A DNA stretch of 64,000 nt. Source: Brienomyrus brachyistius (Eukaryota; Chordata; Actinopteri; Osteoglossiformes; Mormyridae). The notes under the pieces are model-generated. The model ran no database searches. It was not told where the DNA came from and saw only the letters and a list, made by a program, of their open reading frames with translations. Location: assembly GCF_023856365.1 (NCBI RefSeq), contig NC_064556.1, forward strand, positions 1,056,001 through 1,120,000. The letters run 5' to 3'. The position numbers were made by a program, and so were the translations under genes. Positions 1 to 12,699 of the stretch are shown here, piece by piece. Each line of letters begins with the position of its first letter. Position 1 is the stretch's first letter.

Positions 1-588
1 TTGATCCTCTGCCTACAAGGGCCCCTGACCCTATAGGGAGGGCGTTTGGCTGCCAAGGGCCCTTGAATTGTGGTGGTTGTGGTGCTGGTGCTGGTGGTGG
101 GGGGGGGGGGGCCCTCGCGAACGTTTTGCCCATAATCCGTCCCTGGGTAGAGTAATTAGAGAGATTAGGGGGGGCGGATATATTTCCTCCTGCTTTACTA
201 CGTAAACAACCCAACCGCCACTGAAAGTCAAAAGTTTACTGGCGACAGTTAGCAAACAAGTGCCTTTACAAGCCAAATATGAAAGGTTGGAATTAAGGCG
301 TAATTAGATCCAAAAAGCTAATCTGCACTTTAACCAGGCTCATGGCCAGAAGCACATTTTGTGGAGGGGTCCAATTCCGAGGGCTGAGGCACATTTTGAG
401 GGGGATTTCAGTAAAGCCTTCCGTAAGACTTCTCTCATTCACAACAAAACATATACTGGCAGCTATACTGATAGCTATACTGATAGTCTCCCTACAGGTA
501 TGTAATGTCATTTCTACTACATAAATATGCCCATGTAGTTTATAAATCACATGACGTGGACAGCAGGGGGTAACAGTCCCTGGACCAA
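1..588. other. Intergenic, no gene seen
   Basis: No coding exon, RNA gene or recognisable element could be supported. The only notable texture is a GT/GGT-rich stretch ending in a run of about 12 G near 100-112. Confidence 0.5.
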
Positions 589-715
589 TTGGGGGTTAAG
601 GGCCCAGTGGTGGAATCACTCTACCAAGTACAGGATTTGAACAGACAACCTTCCAATCACGGGCACAGTCCCCTAAATCACAGAGCCACACAACACCCGG
701 TTTTGCATGACTGTG
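589..715 (-). repeat. Possible tRNA-derived SINE fragment
   Basis: The stretch contains GGATTTGAACA followed by a run ending in CACAGAGCCAC. On the opposite strand this resembles a tRNA B-box (GGTTCRANNCC) with its flanks. A similar block occurs at about 18085-18200, so it is dispersed. Assignment to a SINE is inferred from the B-box-like core only; no A-box or tail was confirmed. Confidence 0.35.
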
Positions 716-892
716 AATATTTCCCATTTCTGTATCCCAGAGACACAGAATGCCTAGAAGTATTTGTATTTGTAATATTCTGCTTTGCTTTGCAAATTAC
801 AGGTTAGACGCTGAGACTGAATAGAAATAAGAAGACAGATGGCAGATGTGGCACCTATTCAACCAGCATACAGTCAAAACGAAGCATCACAA

Positions 893-962
893 CAGTCATC
901 CGCCTCTGTAATCCGCCTCTGTAATCCGCCTCTGTAATCCGCCTCTGTAATCTGCCTCTGCT
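893..962 (+). repeat. Short tandem repeat, 13-bp unit
   Basis: Five imperfect head-to-tail copies of a unit close to CCTCTGTAATCCG. The neighbouring bases up to 1646 hold no gene that I can support. Confidence 0.85.
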
Positions 963-1646
963 CCCCTTTCCGCTCTGGTCTACAGGTCGATGGCAAATCC
1001 CCTATCTGCAATTCCATCTGTTTCTTCATTTCACTGCGGTACAGCTGTTTTCCATACTCACATTCTCCACAGACTATAAACTCTATATTGCAGGTGTGGA
1101 TTTTAATATTATGGAAAGAAATTTGCATATCAGGTTTAAAGAAAAGGACTTTGAGCCTGAGGAGTTTCTACTCGCCCATCTATCCACGCTGGATGTGTTT
1201 GGTGACATATGGGCTGTTCAAACTGTTTAGACAAGTGGTTTAGACTGAATCCAACAAGGGTGTGTCATGTGGTAACTGGAGGTGCTGCCACACCTAATTG
1301 TGGATGATGCTGTTTGCGCCTCGTCTGAGCAGAATTTTCTGCACGCACTTTGATGGCAGGAATGAAGTGACAGGAATGAGAATCTGCACCTCCGAGTCCG
1401 AGGGTGTGGCTCCTTCTTGGGAAGGAGGGACAGTCTGCCTGCAGTCAGGGTGCCTTGATGCCTTTGGATCTCACACACCAGTGACGGTTAGACATAACCT
1501 GCAATTCGGGCACATTGTGCCACCAGGCCCATTCCCAACACCTCCTGCCAGGTGGAGGCCATAGGAGATGCTAGGATTATACCTCCCAGCTGACTTGTGC
1601 ATGCCTGGTGTTGCGATCAAGCATGTGTGCTACCATTGTTATCCCT

Positions 1647-3131
1647 GCCTCCTCCCGCCCGCTGGCAACAGCACGCCGCGCCTCCTCCCGCCCGCTGGCA
1701 ACAGGACACCCCGCCTCCTCCTAACCTCTGCCAACAGGACGCCCCGCCTCCTCCTAGCCTCTGCCAACAGGACGCCCTGCCTCCTCCCGCCCACTGCCAA
1801 CAGGACGCCTCGCCTCCTCCTAGCCTCTGCCAGCAGGACGCCCTGCTTCCTCCCGCCCGCTAGCAACAGGACACCCTGCCTCCTCCAGGCCTCTGGCAAC
1901 AGGACGCCCCGCCTCCTCCCGCCCACTGGCAACAGGACACACCGCCTCCTCCTAGCCTCTGCCAGCAGGACGCCCTGCCTCCTCCCACCCGCTAGCAACA
2001 GGACACCCCGCCTCCTCCAGGCCTCTGGCAACAGGACGCCCTGCCTCCTCCCGCCCGCTAGCAACAGGACACCCCGCCTCCTCCTAGCCTCTGCCAGCAG
2101 GACGCCCCGCCTCCTCCCGCCCACTGGCAACAGGACACCCCGCCTCCTCCTAGCCTCTGCCAGCAGGACGCCCTGCCTCCTCCCACCCGCTAGCAACAGG
2201 ACACCCCGCCTCCTCCCGCCCACTGGCAACAGGACACCCCGCCTCCTCCAGGCCTCTGGCAACAGGATGCCCCGCCTCCTCCCGCCCACAGGCAACAGGA
2301 CACCCCGCCTCCTCCTAGCCTCTGCCAGCAGGACGCCCCGCCTCCTCCCGCCCACTGGCAACAGGACACCCCGCCTCCTCCTAGCCTCTGGCAACAGGAC
2401 GCCCCGCCTCCTCCCGCCCACTGGCAACAGGACACCCCGCCTCCTCCTAGCCTCTGGCAACAGCACGCCCCGCCTCCTCCCCGCCGCTGCCAACAGGACG
2501 CCCCGCCTCCTCCCGCCCACTGGCAACAGGACACCCCGCCTCCTCCCCGCCGCTGCCAACAGGACGCCCCGCCTCCTCCCGCCCACTGGCAACAGGACAC
2601 CCCGCCTCCTCCCCGCCGCTGCCAACAGGACGCCCCGCCTCCTCCCGCCCACTGGCAACAGGACACCCCGCCTCCTCCCCGCCGCTGCCAACAGGACGCC
2701 CCGCCTCCTCCCGCCCACTGGCAACAGGACACCCCGCCTCCTCCTAGCCTCTGGCAACAGCACGCCCCGCCTCCTCCCCGCCGCTGCCAACAGGACGCCC
2801 CGCCTCCTCCCGCCCACTGGCAACAGGACACCCCGCCTCCTCCTAGCCTCTGGCAACAGCACGCCCCGCCTCCTCCCCGCCGCTGCCAACAGGACGCCCC
2901 GCCTCCTCCCGCCCACTGGCAACAGGACACCCCGCCTCCTCCTAGCCTCTGGCAACAGCACGCCCCGCCTCCTCCTAGCCTCTGGCAACAGCACGCCCCG
3001 CCTCCTCCCCGCCGCTGCCAACAGGACACCCCGCCTCCTCCCGCCCGCTAGCAACAGGACACCCCGCCTCCTTCAGGCCTCTGGCAACAGGATGCCCCAC
3101 CTTCTCCTAGCCTCTGCCAACAGGACGCCTC
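1647..3131. repeat. GC-rich minisatellite, 33-bp unit
   Basis: About 45 copies of a 33-bp unit built from a CCTCCTCCCGCCCACTGG-type half and a CAACAGGACACCCCG-type half. Variants of the first half (CTAGCCTCTG, CCCGCCGCTG, CAGGCCTCTG) alternate along the array. Because 33 is a multiple of three, the array stays open in several frames on both strands and gives apparent proteins of more than 450 residues. These are treated as artefacts of the repeat. The central part (about 2460-2900) is the most homogeneous. Confidence 0.95.
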
Positions 3132-3731
3132 CCTCTGTTCATTACTGAGGAGTGTCATGTGTTCCATCACTTATCCTTACTTTCTAGTGCTACTTTTGCC
3201 CTGATTTTCCGTGGAGGTTCAGGAGTGTAGCTTGAAATTCTGCACCCCCTGACAAAATGGCACCATTTCTTGTTACTCTGAAACATTCCACACAAGACCT
3301 GAGTGTAGGGCTGCAGGATTCTGGGTAAAATTTGAATAGTTTTTGTGTCTGTGATACATTTATAAATGTAGATTGATCTTTCGCTGTAATATCATTCTGC
3401 TAATCTACGTCGGCACCTTTCGTTGCTTCACCCCGGTTACTCTGAACAGCCATGCCCTTGTATGTATGTGAGGACAGCCTTCCATGTGCTCACTGTCTTT
3501 GGCACTGCCCCCTGGCCCCAGTTTTCGTGTTACTGTCAGGGGGTATGATGCATTGCTGTTGTTTACTCATATTTCGTGTTTTCTGTAAGTTAAGGAAGTG
3601 GGGAAATAGCAGAGGTACATGCATATTGTTCGTCATTATTGCCTTAGCAACCACTGAAATTACCTGTCTGGCAGATTGCATCATACTGTTCAAGTATATA
3701 ACCAGTTTGTGACTTCATCACTCTATATTCT

Positions 3732-3765
<34 letters not shown>

Positions 3766-6700
3766 CTCTCACACACACACACACATACTCCAAGTGATTC
3801 AAGCGTGATTCAACACTAGGCTGGTATGACCTTCTAGGCACGATGCCAGCATGAACCTCAGCAGAAGGAGGGAGATGACGAATATGAAGGTGCTGATAGG
3901 ACCAGGGCTCTGAAGCTGCACACTGAAGAGCGGCTGGCGAACAGGACGACCATTCCACCTCTGAGTTCTCGAGAGAAAAAAAAAAAAGATTGTTCAAGGA
4001 GATGATGTGCAAGGGCCTGTTCTCATGTGCTGTTAAGTTTGCAAAGAACTTTAAAGGGAAAAGGGATTCTGGGAACCTACAGGTTGAGTAGAACAGAAGA
4101 GATGGAACCACCACAGAATTCAGATGCAGAGCAATAAGCGAGAATATGCAGCTTGAAGCATTTTAACGGCTAAACCCTTTTAAGAGAATGATGGATCAGG
4201 AACTGAGGTCAGCTGAGCCTCAGAAGGGGATCATCCTGACTCCGAACAAGCGGACTCTCTCTCGCGGAGACGGTCTACGGAGCACGCCCACTCCCCGCAT
4301 CGGATCGCAGTGAGATGCAAGCCCACGGGGGCCGTGAGGTTCACTGCGTCTGCAAGCCGTCGGCAGCTGCTTGTGTGGGATCGGAGTAAAACCAGACTCT
4401 CTGTAAAATGCTCTGGGCCAGAGGATCCTCTGAACACAACCGCAGAAGCTAGCTCGCCAAAAAGAAACCTTAGCTTACAAATGCTTCAGGTTATCTGCTG
4501 TAAAACAATGTTGTAAGAAAATTATGAGAAATACAAATGCGTACGATAAACTTTTGGAGTGTATCAGAGAAAGGTAATGCAGGTGATAAAAAGGTCAGAT
4601 GCGGCAGGTTAGTGACACGCTAACTGGCAAACTAGGCGGCTTGCCTTTTCTCACTCTCCACACTCTTTCACACACACAGGAAGTGCTTATGTGGTGCCAT
4701 CACCCTAACAGAGAGCGGCACCCTTCCCTGTGTGAGGACAGCCTCACTATTTGCCTGGACTGTTTGCCCACAGTCTAGATCACACGATATTATAAAGCCC
4801 AAAGTTTAACTACAAGCCACCACTTGTGAAGCGCTTTTCACTTGTGTCTTACATGACAGCTGGGTTTGGCACCCGGAAAAACACCCAGAGGCATAAGAAC
4901 AATAAATCAGGAGGAGACAAGTACATCCTCAGTGAGGGAATCTTCCTGAAACCACCAAGGACTTAAAAAATGTTCAAATCATGGTTCAGATTGCAGTAAT
5001 TAACATGAATGAACAACAGAAATACGTGGCAGATCCGCGCTGAGATACAAACAGACATATAAGAGAACAAACACTTTGCCTCTAAAGGGGTTTTATTGTT
5101 TTATTTCATTTTTTTACGAGGAAACATTCCCAACTGCTGGAATGCATTAGGGCTGTGGGTATTCAGGTTATGGAGCAAGAGGTAGAGTGCCCCCCCCCCA
5201 GCAGAGGTAGGGCATAGTTAAGCACGACATGGCCACACACGTACATCACACCCACACGATTATTTTATGCTCTGTAAATGCACACAGTGTTAATTAGACT
5301 CATTAATTAGGTCACACTCGGGTTCTCCTTACACTATGGCAGATCAAGACAGACAATGGACAATATCCCTGTACTTCGTACTTAGAGGAAATGTACAGAG
5401 ACTCTGGAGAAAACCTAGTACTCAGTACCAGGCCCTGTTCCATGGTGGGAAGAACGGAACAGTGCTGTCAGCCCAGGACCCCCAGATAAGCTAATCCGCC
5501 CCAGCACTGGGCTAACTGTGATGTCCGGCCCTGGACAGCGTAGGATATGAGAGCAACCGACAGCCTGGACACCCGAAGTGGGCGTCTGGACAGCATTGGC
5601 CATCGAGATGGTCGCAAAAGTCCCCAGTGGACGTGTGCATAACCCACATCGGGGAGCAGACCGTGTCTGCATGAGAGCTCACTCGCTCTCACAGGGCACC
5701 CCCGTGATCCATCAAGTTAAATTTAATACCACTTAAAATGCAATCTAATGCATTTACTTCACAGTCGTTCTGGGGGTTGCCAACTCTCACGCATCTGGCA
5801 AAGTAGTCATGCTTTCAGACTCTCATGCTCATGCAAGAAATCTTACAGCAAATCTGTATTATTCTATCATAAACCTAAAATTTGCTGCATCAGAATCACT
5901 GGGTAGTTTGCAGACCCTACAGACTATTGATTATTATCATTGTTACTTATTAGGTAATAAAACTGTTAACATTCGTGTAAAGTTGTCAACTCTGAATACT
6001 GGCAAAGGCATGAAGAATATAACAGAAAATCAGTATGGATTTTGAGGCTAATAAAATAATTATTTACAGAATATGTGGAAGAATGAGTATAAAACTGGTT
6101 TCTTATTTTGTTAGACGTTTGTTGGATTGCTGTGGCTTATAAAACCAAGTGGGCATTTATTTATGGCGTGAATCTCGTTCTCAAAAACTCGCATAATATT
6201 TTCAATAATCAACTGTAATACAGGTAACAATATTACGCTTAAAAGTATTCTACAGGTGGAATAAAACCTCCCCCGACCCACAGCGTTTGGAGGGTCGATA
6301 CAAAACGGAGACGCACGACCGCAGTTTGAACCGAGACATTTCATAAATATGTTAGAAAGATATGAGAGACTGAACTGCAAGGGCTGACATTTATACTTAA
6401 TACTCATTGCATTTGTTTATTTATTTATTTTTGATTTTAAGGAAATAAATGCTACAAAGAAAGTTCTTTGATGCAGTGTTGCCAACTTCGGTCAGCTGGC
6501 AATTGGTGTGAGATTTTCGGTTTGAGTCTGCACACACAGATACACACATTCACATGTACAGTAAGTAACTGCTTTGTTACCTTGTAAATAGTCTGAAGGG
6601 TTTGCGAAGTGCCCCAAGGCTTTTGATGTAGCTAATTTTAGGTTTGTATATTTTCTATAGCATGCCTGCGTGAGAGTCTGAAATGCGGGAGTGTCGTACC

Positions 6701-7601
6701 AAAGGTTGACAATCCTGTTAATTTAGTTATCAGCTCGCCAGTAATGCGTCGATAAAAAAAATACCATTACTTATGTGGTGATAGATAATTAAAATGAAAT
6801 TGATGCCTATGTTTAGTGATTTACTGACTGTCAAGCCCGGCTCGTCCGATCCTCGTGTGTGCCACGCCCCCTGATTACGTGCGCTTCCCCGATCTTGCCC
6901 AACTATTTTCTCCCAGTCTTGTCTATTTGAGTCCACGTCTTGCCCTGCCTGGTTGTCCGTCATTGATGTTAGTCGATGTCAGATGTGTCCTGGTCTCCGT
7001 TTCCCTGGTTCCCCCGACTTCCGCCTCCTTGCCTGCTTCCTGGCCGCTTGTCTGCCCGTCCGCTTACACGCACTCTGACACTGACGTTTAGCAAGTATGT
7101 AAAATGTGTAAAGATCTTTAATAACGCTTGCCTGATTTGCGAATTTGCCTATCCGACATTTAAAGAGTTTAATTTCTCATAATGGGGAAAATGTAACACA
7201 GAAACAAATTCATCGGTTCTCCTGCAGCGTGTTATACACGATCAGCGGATGTAAAGTTGTTACAAATACAAAGTTGATACAAATTGTGCATATAATGTCA
7301 ACTGGGTGTATTTTTTAAAACTCACATCTATTCAAACTCGCTGGATACAGCGGCATTGCAGGTGCAAGGGTATTGACGGCGACAGGCGACAGCCATCATT
7401 CCCTCATCAGGACCACCTTCCCAATTTGTACCCCGCACATCTGCGCACGCGCAGCATCTCCGAGCACCCCCACCTTTACTGGGGTGCCTAACGAAACCCA
7501 TAAATACGCAGTCAGACAGAAGTGCATGTACTAGGTAGAACTTATATTAAACAAAGAACACAACAAAAAAAATCCAAAATCGGAATATCTGACTGACAGA
7601 C
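3132..7601. other. Intergenic, no gene seen
   Basis: No coding exon or RNA gene is supported over this 4.5 kb. It contains a (CT)n-(CA)n microsatellite at about 3735-3785 and otherwise unique-looking AT-rich sequence. Short open frames in it have no recognisable family features. Confidence 0.5.
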
Positions 7602-7742
7602 TTGGGTAATTCAGGTCCAGAGAGTACAAATCCAGACTAAGATTTTGTTTCAACCAACCAGTTGAGCATAAAGAGTCACAGTCACAGACTGGTTAGTTGA
7701 AACAAAATCTGGACTTTTACACTCTAGATCTGAATTACCCAA
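7602..7742. mobile_element. Palindromic MITE-like element, about 141 bp
   Basis: The left arm begins TTGGGTAATTCAG and the right arm ends CTGAATTACCCAA. The arms are about 60 bp and nearly complementary, including AGATTTTGTTTCAAC on the left against GTTGAAACAAAATCT on the right. A small loop contains GTCACAGTCACAG. This is the form of a foldback or miniature inverted-repeat element. No clear target-site duplication was found, so the superfamily is not assigned. Confidence 0.75.
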
Positions 7743-7764
7743 CTCTGGTGACAGAATGTTCGAT

Positions 7765-8035
7765 TATAGGATGGTGTATATCCCTATTATTCTAGTTCTT
7801 GTATTTGAACTAATATTGAAGTAGCCATTTGGCTGAACAGCAGCCAGACCTGTTAGAATCTTATATACCTGGATCATGTCCCCCCTAGTCTCCTTTGCGC
7901 GAGGCTGAACAAATTCAGTTCAGCTAACCTCTCCTCGTAAAACATTCCTCTAAGACCAGGAATCATTTTTGTAGCCCTACGTTGAACCCTTTCCAGGGCA
8001 GCAATGTCCTTTTTTACCCATTTCGCAGATGGGCA
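7765..8035 (-). pseudogene. Non-LTR retrotransposon (L2/CR1-type) reverse transcriptase C-terminal remnant
   Basis: Read on the minus strand, the fragment encodes residues such as [19 protein letters not shown] and [13 protein letters not shown], followed after a one-base frame change by [14 protein letters not shown]. This series ([26 protein letters not shown]) is the conserved end of ORF2 in L2/CR1-group LINEs. The frame break near 7880, the missing upstream RT domain and the lack of an endonuclease region make it a dead 5'-truncated copy. Subfamily assignment is from memory of the motif. Confidence 0.8.
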
Positions 8036-8829
8036 AGGTACAAATCGGGCAGGTGGTACTGATCGGGCGATGCATGATTTAAATGGACGGATTTTGTTAT
8101 GGAAAGTCACGACTTTTCTGAACGAAATTAAGTGCTTTGTAAATGAAATCCTATACCCTAAGGCCTTGTTATGAGAATATTAAATTCAATTTTCTTTTTA
8201 TCACTTTCATATGACCCCGCGGGTAAACCTGTTTCAGGAGCCAACCCGGATCCCTCCATGGTCATCACTCCTAGGTCCGCCATGTCTCTATTAAAAATTA
8301 AAACCCAGCATTCGTCTTTCTGACATAGTACGATGGAGTACTTAATACTTCAAGCTGCTGTTTTGAAAACTGCTATTAAAATTGCTACCTTAAAGCAGGA
8401 CAGAGCCAGTCGAACCAACTGCCGTACTCTTTGACATGTCGCCGGAAGCCTTTCTGTGGGATTAAACAGCTGCTGTTACGCTGCAATGGGGAAACTCTGT
8501 TTGCCAACTATACAGCTGGGAAGCAGCATTTCAGCATACGGAAGACAGTAAGGAGATCGGAGATTTGAAAAGCTTGTAAAAAGTGCTCTGGTGATGTGGT
8601 TAGTTAGCCCAGCAAGGACAGGGGGTATGAGTGAGCGATGCTCACGCCGGCACGGGCGCCACATCCCACCCAAAAGAATATAATTAAAACAAGTGCTTTG
8701 AACTTTGGGAAAAAAAATATCGGCTGGTTATTGTTCGAGTATTTCAAGATATTCCATAATTTTATTTCATAACTATATATTATACGTTTATATATCGGTT
8801 TAACTCATCCGAACCCCCCACAGTCCATA
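8036..8829. other. Intergenic, no gene seen
   Basis: Nothing supportable was found. The sequence is AT-rich with short open frames only. Confidence 0.5.
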
Positions 8830-9037
8830 AACATGATGAAGCTAATTGGAGTTGCTAAATTACCCGTAGGTATGCATGTGTGAGTGAATGGTGTGTGAGT
8901 GTGCCCTGCGATGGGCTGGCCCCCCATCCTGGGTTGTTCCCTGCCTCGTGCCCATTGCTTCCGGGATAGGCTCCGGACCCCCCACGAACCAGTAGGATAT
9001 AAGCGGTTTGGAAAATGGATGGATGGATGGATGGAAC
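8830..9037 (+). repeat. GGAT-tailed dispersed fish repeat
   Basis: The element contains GCGATGGGCTGG, CGGGATAGGCTCCGGACC and AGGATATAAGCGG and ends in (GGAT)n. Related copies occur in this window at 24588-24690 (inverted), about 29698-29800 (degraded, inverted) and 44925-45053. This consensus is very common in fish genomes. Short GATG/GGAT tails are known from RTE-type (Rex3-like) non-LTR retroelements, so mobilisation by such a LINE is a reasonable inference, not a demonstration. Confidence 0.75.
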
Positions 9038-10019
9038 TCATCCGAATAAAACGAGCTGAACTGCGAAGCTGAACAAGGATGACTGGTGGGATAATACAGC
9101 GCAAAACTGCTATAAAAGTTAAGGGTCACAGTTCTTCCTTTAGGATACTATAATGTCCCCATTTTCGGGAGCGCTGCCTGGATTCATAGCTCTCAGAAGA
9201 CACGAAATTAGCACGTTAATTTGGGTATTTAATCCCCCTTCCTCCTTGGGCTACTGAGAAGGTTCCCGTAAATATTTAATCCACCGGCTTCTCTCTCAAG
9301 GTGGAAAGTAAGCAGAGCTGACGCGATTACGGCTTGTTGACTTTCACTGTTCAACCTGTTCTCCCGACTTTTTAAAGTTTTTATTCCTTTATATATGTAC
9401 TATTGGTTAGTTTACTTCTTTTGAGAATTTTTATCTTGCATGTGTGCGTAAGAACTAGTATACTATTAATGTTTTTGAAAATAGGCTACGTATTAATAAT
9501 AATAATAATTATAGGTATATTAGTATATTACCTGTGTTTGATTTGGTCTGTGTTGGCTATACTTATATAGAACGACTTTGCATTATACAATTAAAGGACT
9601 GATAGTAACACTAATTATGTAAATTCAGAAGCCGTTATGGAGAGAATGCACTACAATATTATTTGTGCCCCCTCTAGTATAAAGTGTTACCAGCACGATT
9701 AATTTTTTGCATCATTTTCTGTAGTTCAGAATAAAGGAAACTGAAGATTATAAGCGGTCTCTAACTGTTATGGTCCAAAGGTCTACAGTCCTCATAAGCA
9801 TTTAATGGTGCTGCGGTCTCTTCCGCGGTGCCGAAGTCAAGGTATCGTCCAGAATAAAAGAGGCACCGCAGGAAATTCACAGGGCGCGTTTTCAGACAAT
9901 GACCGGACAACAAACAGCACGTACGTCGCACCCAGCAAGACATATGACTGATACAGAGAAAGGAAGCATCATGATTTATTTGCAATACAAAAAAGAAATC
10001 GGTTAGCGGAACTACATCG
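9038..10019. other. Intergenic, no gene seen
   Basis: AT-rich sequence with a short (ATA)n tract near 9495-9510. No gene or RNA could be supported. Confidence 0.5.
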
Positions 10020-10625
10020 GGCGCCCACCTCGGGAATGAAACTCACCTTTATCCTTTAACGATCAGCGCTGTGAAGACGGGAAGCCGGCCGCCGCTTTGG
10101 AGGCTCTCCTGGCTTTTACGTTTAAGCAGCGAAACGCAGTGAGACACCTGGGTCTTTACGCCCAACTGTCAAGCGCCGATACGGCTAAAGAAAAAGAAAA
10201 CGATGAGCTGGCGACAGGTGCTCTTCATATCATCACCTTGTTGCCACGGTGCCATAGTCGATGCCTCGTCATTCTAGTTGGTCGGCATTTTTACACTGTC
10301 CTCCGGCTCGCAGGTTCACACATACACACATACAGAGACGTTCGGCAAATAGTATGCTGTCCAAGGCTGCTCTTTGCCTAGGTGAAATTCCACAGCCTCC
10401 ATCCTGATAAGGAATTGGATGCTCCTGTAGATGTGGCTTTGGCGCGACGCCACCCCGCAATTGAAGAGGGGGACTGATACGGAGGTGCGACTTCAGCTTG
10501 GAGTCGGATGCATGTCGTGGAAACGCGGACTCGGTCCGCGGCAGGCTCTCCTCGCCCGGATCTACCGCCTCGCCAACCGCTTTACTGCATCAAGTTGCGA
10601 GCTGCCGGCCGTGAAATAATCTTTC
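10020..10625. other. GC- and CpG-enriched island without a recognised gene
   Basis: This stretch is visibly richer in CpG than its surroundings, with clusters such as GCCGGCCGCCGC and CGCGGACTCGGTCCGCGG. Its edges drop sharply into AT-rich DNA. Open frames within it show no family features. It may be a promoter-type CpG island for an unseen transcript or an old GC-rich repeat. Confidence 0.4.
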
Positions 10626-11826
10626 AACTTTAATGCATTATTACCAATTCGAAAAAGCCTATGTGCGATTATTCTAACAAATTGTCATCGACATTTATTT
10701 ACATACCCATCAGACCCAGTTTACCATAGGTTGGTTAAGGGAATAAAAGAGTGCAATTTTTATACGTGTATTCTCAAATATTCACTTTTATGTAGTATAA
10801 CACAGTCATATAGTAGCACACACTTTTATTAACATTTCTATGACTTTTTAAAATAAGCGGTCTCATGGGTAATGCAGTCGCCGGGAGACGGTATTAAGTT
10901 CAGAATACAGCTTCCTTTAGTGAACCCGCGGGAAATGAAGGTTTCTGACGGGTTTTAACCTGTAGACCTTTCGCTTTCACATGATATTTTATATTTGATC
11001 ATTATAATGACCACTTGGAGGAAAATAAGCAGATAAACCTATTATACGACTTAGAAAATTGAAACGGTTGTGCTCCTTTTTGTTCATAGCAATTCTTTCT
11101 TGCCTGTCCTTCACAAACAAGTTCTTGACTGCGTTCACCGCTGCAGAGGGAGGGGATGAATGACTGTGAATACGACAGTTATCACGCGATTCGTGCTGTG
11201 ATCTTTTTATATTGTACAATAAAGGAATGCCCAGGATAAAGTGCAGCGCGGTCCCAAGCGAAATAAAAGAGGCCATTAAACATATTATATAAACAGAATA
11301 ATAATGACGAATGAAAAAGTCCGAAGGTCTATTAGAAGGTGTTCGGGATGATGTTCTATGGAAATAAAATGGACGGAATCCACGATATATTTAAGTTCCA
11401 TAGACCCATAACTAATTTCATTAATAATAGATACTCGTGAGTAAATTGTCTTTTTTTACACTTCCCTTACCTTGCTCTTTGGTAGAGTAAGTTGTCCGCG
11501 TAGGGCAGCTACCTGTTGGGGCACCCATGGAGCATAACTAGCATAGCAGTTTACTGGTGAAGAATATTTTTGGGGATGATGCTAGAGATTTTGGGCCTCA
11601 TGAAATCATATCATTTTTGCCCCCCAAACCAGACCAGTCCAGTTACATTGTAATTATGTCATTGAGGGGTCCTAATGCTCTATTACATTTGAATGATAAA
11701 GCTGGAATTTCCGATTCAGAAATTTCTGCTGGAACGCCCCCTGAAGTCGGTATTCCAACGCGGAACGTCAGAGGAACCTCTGCAGCGCCAACAGCAGAAT
11801 TCAGTAGAAGTGAAATCTGTAGTTAT
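10626..11826. other. Intergenic, no gene seen
   Basis: AT-rich, with no coding or RNA feature that I can support. Confidence 0.5.
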
Positions 11827-11834
11827 ATACTGTT

Positions 11835-11978
11835 CAGGGGCGCCGCTAAGGGGGGGAAAGTTGGGACAATTCTAAGGGCCCACGCCCTTTAGGGGCCCCC
11901 AGAGATCTGAATGGGTGTGGTAGGGGGGCCCAACCTCATATTTTGTCATAGGGCCCAAAATTGCTAGCGGCGCCCCTG
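11835..11978 (+). mobile_element. hAT-type MITE, copy 1 (144 bp)
   Basis: The element begins CAGGGGCGCCGCTA and ends with the inverted TAGCGGCGCCCCTG. It is flanked by a perfect 8-bp target-site duplication, ATACTGTT, at 11827-11834 and 11979-11986. CAGGGG termini with 8-bp duplications are the hallmark of hAT transposons. At 144 bp it cannot encode a transposase, so it is non-autonomous. A second copy lies inverted at 12351-12494. Confidence 0.93.
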
Positions 11979-12350
11979 ATACTGTTCATTAACATGTAGG
12001 TATTATTTGTGCCTCATTAAATGAGTCGTATACACAATGCTGTCCAACCTCTGTCTGTGGACGTGTTCCAACAGTGTTTCTATGCGCAAAATTCCAAAAA
12101 ACGCATTATCAACTGGTACTGCTAACAATGGCTAAGAATTAAGTCTCCTGTCAGTGCATCGCACTGCTGCCCTGCAGTGACTTTAGGCCGCTGATCGCAC
12201 GGAGATGAAGCAGATGCAGAGGGACTCAGCTTGGCACAAGAGTCGACATCACAGTGTCACAACACGGGCCTGGTTTTGTATGACACGCCCTGTATGTTCT
12301 GTCTAAGTGCTGTCCATTGTCATTAGATGATAATTTGCATATAATACTTG

Positions 12351-12494
12351 CAGGGGCGCCGCTAGCAATTTTGGGCCCTATGACAAAATATGAGGTTGGG
12401 CCCCCCTACCACACCCATTCAGATCTCTGGGGGCCCCTAAAGGGCGTGGGCCCTTAGAATTGTCCCAACTTTCCCCCCCTTAGTGGCGCCCCTG
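12351..12494 (-). mobile_element. hAT-type MITE, copy 2 (144 bp, inverted)
   Basis: This is the same element as at 11835-11978 in reverse orientation and of equal length, with only a few differences. It has its own 8-bp target duplication, AATACTTG, at 12343-12350 and 12495-12502. The different target sequences show two separate insertions rather than a local duplication. Confidence 0.93.
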
Positions 12495-12699
12495 AATACT
12501 TGTATTGTTCTGTGTATCCTGCAATTACATAAATTAAAATATTATTATTATTATTATTTGGTTGCCTCCAAAACTGTTCCCAGAGTAAATGAGTTTTGCG
12601 TATGCAAAGCCATGTGCTGTTATCTGTGCAACTGTGGCCTTCCTGTCAGCGTCAGTGGGTCTGGCTGTTCTCCGCTGGACTCCCCGATTAAGGAGGTAT

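Noticed and set aside
1568..3148. Long open frames on both strands (526 and 471 codons)
   Set aside because: They lie wholly in a 33-bp minisatellite; openness follows from the unit length and composition, with no start context, domain or conservation signal.
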